Source: Botryllus schlosseri
Taxonomy: Eukaryota; Chordata; Ascidiacea; Stolidobranchia; Styelidae
NCBI GenBank assembly: GCA_000444245.1
Contig: ATSW01000659.1
Location: 1 to 23,162, forward strand
Length of the DNA: 23,162 nt
Reading direction: 5' to 3'
The notes beneath the pieces are model-generated. The model searched no databases and had not been told where the DNA came from. It saw only the letters and a list, made by a program, of their open reading frames with translations. This document shows positions 22,301-23,162 of the stretch, piece by piece. Position 1 is the stretch's first letter, and every line of letters begins with the position of its first letter. Position numbers and translations under genes: made by a program.

Positions 22301-22331
22301 AGACTTCTTCATGTCACGAACAAAAGATGAG
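13223..22331 (+). CDS. EFHB: EFHB / CFAP21 homologue, ten exons, 3' end not included (gene span)
   Basis: Ten exons totalling 1509 nt (503 codons) join with GT-AG introns in phases 0,0,1,2,2,2,0,1,2. EFHB (CFAP21) is a microtubule inner protein of the axonemal doublet in cilia and sperm tails; the mammalian protein has also been linked to STIM1 and store-operated calcium entry. Family landmarks are seen in order: ASECIH, HYGKAND-like HHGKANDADEAS, KPLGKSRD, TTFGV.T, GE.VNPPKS, HELYTISHNDYNVGE, TPHFNDGR, KRVDDFRE..HPQLGKVHD, PSDHTFG, YGAGDLLHGR, LRGRDRERG, RQHLKKANY, the EF-hand pair, NFLNWKDK, YRTYGVPT, RADLPAP and RVSDRTNYGDE. The N-terminus is short compared with the long disordered one in mammals. 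About 60 C-terminal residues are missing. Confidence 0.95.
13405..13525 (+). mobile_element. Old truncated SINE family 1 copy in EFHB intron 1
   Basis: It matches the SINE body from TTGGGTTTGTCTAGGGTCC through CACCTTATTCG, TTACAAAAGCCTAG and AGTGGGCCACGCTATA to AAGTCGGCAGC. The tRNA head is missing or unrecognisable, and divergence is higher than in the other copies. Confidence 0.65.
13774..13923 (+). CDS. EFHB: EFHB exon 2
   Basis: The acceptor CAAATCTCTTTTAG ends at 13773, and 50 codons, PEVPEIVNKFTNTDAGRPSC to GVTTAGSLK, end at the donor GTAATA. The HHGKANDADE.S block is the conserved element. A 60-codon ORF in another frame (13739-13921) is a shadow. Confidence 0.92.
13977..14110 (+). 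repeat. SINE-like repeat, family 3, TTGAA-repeat tail
   Basis: Shares GGTGGGTGTCTGATT, GACTACTCCAAGT, TTCGACA.CTTCCT and TCTTTTCATTGTATCGC, then TGGTGTATTGAA and AATAAA, with 20031-20156. It ends in a short-period AATTGAAATTGAA tail. The 5' part is not visible, so it may be a LINE- or SINE-derived 3' end. It lies in EFHB intron 2. Confidence 0.7.
14621..14801 (+). CDS. EFHB: EFHB exon 3
   Basis: The acceptor TTTCCATTGCAG ends at 14620, and 60 codons plus one base run from ASDLVSPVPKTRFQSRMDDK through KPLGKSRD to TTTFGVRTLK, with donor GTAGGA. KKE.LY.S.....PLGKS.D is the family signature. Phase 1 out fits exon 4 only if that exon begins at 15061. Confidence 0.95.
15061..15190 (+). CDS. EFHB: EFHB exon 4
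   Basis: It begins after TTGCATCAG. This acceptor was chosen over the pyrimidine-richer TTTATAG at about 15045 because that one leads straight into a stop in the required phase. The product is DEVAGEVVNPPKSRATVDEE to HNDYNVGETYDRR, phase 2 out at donor GTAAAG. Confidence 0.93.
15529..16037. mobile_element. CAGAGGTGG hAT MITE, best-preserved copy
   Basis: The termini CAGAGGTGGTCAGTAAC and, inverted, CAGAGGTGGTCAAAGTAG bound 509 bp. The flanking 8-mers ATCTTGCG (15521-15528) and ATCTTGCA (16038-16045) match at 7 of 8. There is no transposase frame. Subterminal CTTCTACTT repeats occur at both ends. It lies in EFHB intron 4. Three ORFs overlapping it are incidental. Confidence 0.88.
16176..16286 (+). 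CDS. EFHB: EFHB exon 5
   Basis: The acceptor ACATTTACGCGCAG ends at 16175. Encodes YDWSRIARESTFGVETPHFN, DGRLTKSSLNWLHDKQ; the donor is GTATGA, phase 2 in and out. TPHFNDGR is near-invariant in EFHB. Confidence 0.93.
16287..16816. other. EFHB intron 5, nothing else recognised
   Basis: AT-rich intron with a short inverted pair AGATCTGGTGATGCCAGATC near 16621. No repeat family is recognised. Confidence 0.4.
16817..16900 (+). CDS. EFHB: EFHB exon 6
   Basis: 84 nt between the acceptor TCAAATATTGTAG and donor GTAAGC. Encodes ERGAKIVSKRVDDFRERNHP and QLGKVHD, phase 2 in and out. Too short to stand out as an ORF; identified by the KRVDDF.E...P.LG.VHDP signature. Confidence 0.92.
16968..17190 (+). 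CDS. EFHB: EFHB exon 7
   Basis: The acceptor TTTTTTCAG ends at 16967. Encodes IADTLKVPSDHTFGILLRPD, YGAGDLLHGR, RDRERGVMHAIRQHLKKANY and FKHYDT, donor GTTAGT, phase 0 out. The exon ends two residues into the first EF-hand loop. A 125-codon minus-strand ORF here is a shadow. Confidence 0.95.
17249..18211. mobile_element. hAT MITE with GACTCGAGTC repeat arrays, 963 bp
   Basis: The termini are CAGTGTTGGGAT at both ends, and a perfect 8-bp duplication TTATGAAT flanks it (17241-17248, 18212-18219). Both ends (about 17276-17425 and 18040-18200) are packed with GACTCGAGTC, AAGTCAAGTC and GTCACGAGTC units, like the transposase-binding arrays of hAT elements. The middle is unrelated unique sequence without a transposase frame. 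It lies in EFHB intron 7. Confidence 0.9.
18868..18968 (-). mobile_element. Terminal fragment of the CAGAGGTGG hAT MITE family
   Basis: Read on the minus strand from 18968 it starts CAGAGGTGGTCAGTAATGAA, an intact terminal repeat followed by the subterminal ACTTCTACTTTTCAG. Only about 100 bp are left. Confidence 0.7.
19007..19541. mobile_element. hAT MITE of the GACTCGAGTC family with CAGGGTTGTAA ends
   Basis: The termini are CAGGGTTGTAATGACTC and, inverted, CAGGGTTGTAACGTG. Both arms are filled with GACTTGACTCGAGT and GACTCGGACTCGA repeats. The flanking 8-mers GCCCGAAT and GCACAGAT match at only 5 of 8, so the target duplication is doubtful. It ends 49 bp before EFHB exon 8. Minus-strand ORFs inside it are incidental. 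Confidence 0.8.
19591..19810 (+). CDS. EFHB: EFHB exon 8 (EF-hand pair)
   Basis: The acceptor TTCTATTTCAACAG ends at 19590. It completes the first EF-hand loop DTKKDGFIDGEE (residues 330-341) and encodes a second, degenerate one, CGGEDGGIDYVKFANF (365-380), then NFLNWKDKMP. Loop 1 keeps D1, D5, G6, I8 and E12 but has K at position 3. Loop 2 is one residue short and has K where E12 should be. Phase 1 out at GTAGCT. Confidence 0.95.
20031..20156 (+). repeat. SINE-like repeat, family 3, GAT-repeat tail
   Basis: Same unit as 13977-14110 (GGTGGGTGTCTGATTCCATA, GACTACTCCAAGTCGCTTCG, CTGTCTTTTCATTGTATCGC), ending AATAAACCGATGATGATGATGG. It lies in EFHB intron 8. Confidence 0.7.
20281..20318 (-). 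repeat. 3' end of SINE-like family 3, inverted
   Basis: On the minus strand it reads AAATTGCTAATAAACCAATG followed by a GAT tail, matching the end of the copy 125 bp to the left, tail to tail. Confidence 0.6.
20319..20860. other. EFHB intron 8, remainder, nothing recognised
   Basis: No repeat family, exon or RNA gene was recognised in this stretch. Confidence 0.4.
20861..21032 (+). CDS. EFHB: EFHB exon 9
   Basis: The acceptor GTTTTTGTTTTTCAG ends at 20860. Encodes QPPETPTLKKQIDKAITDHK, then NFQYRTYGVPTVRADLPAPH, with phase 1 in and phase 2 out at the donor GTACAT. The YRTYGVPT.R.DLPAP motif is strongly conserved. The in-frame ATG at 20812 lies in the intron. Confidence 0.95.
21084..21569. 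mobile_element. CAGAGGTGG hAT MITE, nearly complete
   Basis: The left end is TGGAGGTGGTCAGTAACGAA and the right end inverted is CTGAGATGGTCAGAGAC. The internal blocks are those of 15529-16037 in the same order (CCCCGTATCGTGGTAA, CGTTTTGCGTTAGTCACGAT, GATTAACTGCTAAACGC). The target duplication is not clear. It lies in EFHB intron 9. Confidence 0.8.
21690..22169 (+). mobile_element. tRNA-headed SINE, family 1, with an insertion
   Basis: The head is GATGGCGTAGTGGTA with GGGTTTGAGTCCGAC, the body is as in other copies, and the tail is ACCACAAACAACAAACAG. An 18-bp target duplication, ACTAACGCGTGTATTGTG (21672-21689) and ACTAACGCGTGTAATGTG (22170-22187), has one mismatch. A 201-bp insertion divides the body at 21819. 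The SINE ends 38 nt before EFHB exon 10. Confidence 0.88.
21819..22019 (+). mobile_element. 5'-truncated SINE family 2 inside the family 1 SINE
   Basis: It starts just after the B-box region (TAGCCGGGTCAGACCAAAGAC) and carries CTGGTATCCGCC, CTGCTAGGCGCTCGGCAT and GGATAGCATGGAGGAG, matching the copy at 11880-12171. It ends in a TCTC-rich tail. CTCGCC is repeated on both sides (21813-21818, 22020-22025). Confidence 0.75.
22208..22331 (+). CDS. EFHB: EFHB exon 10 (last exon seen)
   Basis: The acceptor CGTATTTCGTTACATACCAG ends at 22207. Encodes RVSDRTNYGDESDAYGLVNP, SIYSQRGVYETDFFMSRTKD and E, then the donor GTAACA, phase 0 out. The RVSDRTNYG.E..AYGL..P....GV.E.DFF..R.K.E motif is typical. Read-through would stop 15 codons later, giving an alternative short end, but family members continue for about 60 residues. 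Confidence 0.93.
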
Positions 22332-22586
22332 GTAACAGTCAATTTCTTGTACATACCCGACCCGTGTGCTAGCTGAGCTAGTCAAAAGACGCACCAGCGG
22401 TGTCTACACTCTGATGTTGAATTTCGTGATATTGTTGTTTTGCTGACGTCATCACTGCATCATATATCGGTCCATGCGGCGATTCGACATGCGACAATTG
22501 GGCATGCGTCACATGGGCATGTGGGTTAAATAACGGGTTGGGGTTGGATTTAGTGATGTGTTAGGGCTATGGTCAGGCCGTGTTAT
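22332..22586. other. EFHB intron 10, start
   Basis: Intronic sequence with one TGACGTCA at about 22443-22450 and a GGGTTGGGGTTGGATTTAG run. No exon is seen. Confidence 0.4.
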
Positions 22587-22663
22587 TTTTGGCATATGCC
22601 AAAACTGCCAAAAATAACTTATTTTTGGCATTTTTCGATTTTTATTTTTGGCAGTTTTGGCAT
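22587..22663. repeat. Hairpin-forming inverted repeats (TTTTTGGCA family)
   Basis: A perfect 18-bp palindrome TTTTGGCATATGCCAAAA lies at 22587-22604. A perfect 22-bp inverted repeat pairs 22596-22617 with 22642-22663 around a 24-nt loop. The two structures share bases and would compete. This may be the terminal region of the transposon whose fragment lies to the right. Confidence 0.75.
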
Positions 22664-22738
22664 CGTCCTCTAAATAGATAGTTTCAGCCTCGAATTAGTC
22701 ACAAAAACGCTTTATTTGGGCTAGTTTGTCAAAAGACA

Positions 22739-22900
22739 CCACAAAATGTGCAGCATCCACGTATAATCAGTGCCAACAAACAATAAGAAGAAGAAAAAAC
22801 ATAACGATTTCATAGGTTAATAATATCAAACGAAACCACAAAATGTGCAGTATCCATCGGAATCAATGCCAATAAGCAAAAAGAAGGAAAAGCCTAACTA
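22739..22900. repeat. Two-copy direct repeat, 97-bp spacing
   Basis: CCACAAAATGTGCAG.ATCCA, then AATCA.TGCCAA and an AAGAAG-rich end, occurs at 22739 and again at 22836. Confidence 0.6.
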
Positions 22901-22920
22901 ACACGCTCAACACTTGATTG

Positions 22921-23034
22921 TTACAGCTGTTGAATAGACTTAAATTGTTTGCACTGTAACAGTGCTTCCAAACTCAGGTCAGCTAAGTTTCTCCTGAATT
23001 CAATTTTCGCCCAACGAATCTGGGAAATATCGGC
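22921..23034 (-). pseudogene. Probable hAT transposase C-terminal fragment
   Basis: The minus frame reads ADISQIRWAKIEFRRNLADL followed by SLEALLQCKQ...IQQL and a stop. This resembles the C-terminal end of hAT transposases (a K...R..L.D..LE.LLR pattern after the dimerisation core). Just upstream the frame has a stop, so this is a remnant. The assignment is by pattern only and the rest of the element would lie to the right of the window. Confidence 0.4.
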
Positions 23035-23162
23035 TTAAACAGTAGCTATTGAAAAAAAGAATGTTGCCAGTCCTCCACAAAAGGTTTTCAGAGCTTCAAA
23101 ATTTTCGGAGGGTCAAACCGACTTCCAAGCATCATGAAGAGAGATCACTGCGCTAGTGCCAT

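Noticed and set aside
22332-22376. EFHB ending by read-through after exon 10
   Set aside because: A consensus-like donor GTAACA follows the conserved TKDE, and family members continue for about 60 residues; kept only as a possible minor end.

Overview
This is a stretch of animal nuclear DNA: AT-rich, with short exons split by GT-AG introns, many miniature hAT transposons and tRNA-headed SINEs, and no bacterial or organellar signal. The gene content (an EFHB/CFAP21 cilium gene, an intelectin, an IGFBP-domain protein) points to a deuterostome. Intelectins are mainly known from chordates, so an invertebrate chordate such as a tunicate is my best guess; that is inference, not proof.

Layout. (1) 1-1752 holds a 1.5-kb hAT element inserted into the end of another hAT-like element. 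(2) 1753-3926 is mostly unexplained, with one in-phase 171-bp tandem duplication and one unidentified minus-strand ORF. (3) 3927-6281 (+) is a small secreted cysteine-rich gene with an IGFBP-type domain, built from exons too short to stand out as ORFs. Its second intron holds a hAT element nested inside another. (4) 6195-6710 (-) is an unidentified 171-codon ORF. (5) 7649-11255 (-) carries three exons of an intelectin, open and joining in phase, but no N-terminal exon is visible. A palindromic MITE abuts the first visible exon. (6) 12152-12322 (-) matches the conserved N-terminus of ZNF593/Bud20-type proteins and is cut off by a SINE. (7) 13223-22331 (+) holds ten exons of EFHB, 503 codons, all joining in phase. 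The final C-terminal exon or exons lie beyond the window or were not found. (8) 22332-23162 contains hairpins, a short duplication and a probable hAT transposase C-terminal fragment.

Mobile elements fill most of the non-coding space. I see five hAT families, three of them with clear 8-bp target duplications on at least one copy and another with a 6/8 match. I also see a TA-flanked MITE carrying CRE-like palindromes, and three SINE-like families. Several are nested, so insertion order can be read. The genes do not form a functional cluster: one is a ciliary microtubule inner protein, one a calcium-dependent lectin, one a secreted growth-factor-binding-like protein and one a ribosome-biogenesis factor fragment. 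The minus-strand ZNF593-like start and the plus-strand EFHB start are divergent and were probably only about 250 bp apart before two transposons separated them.
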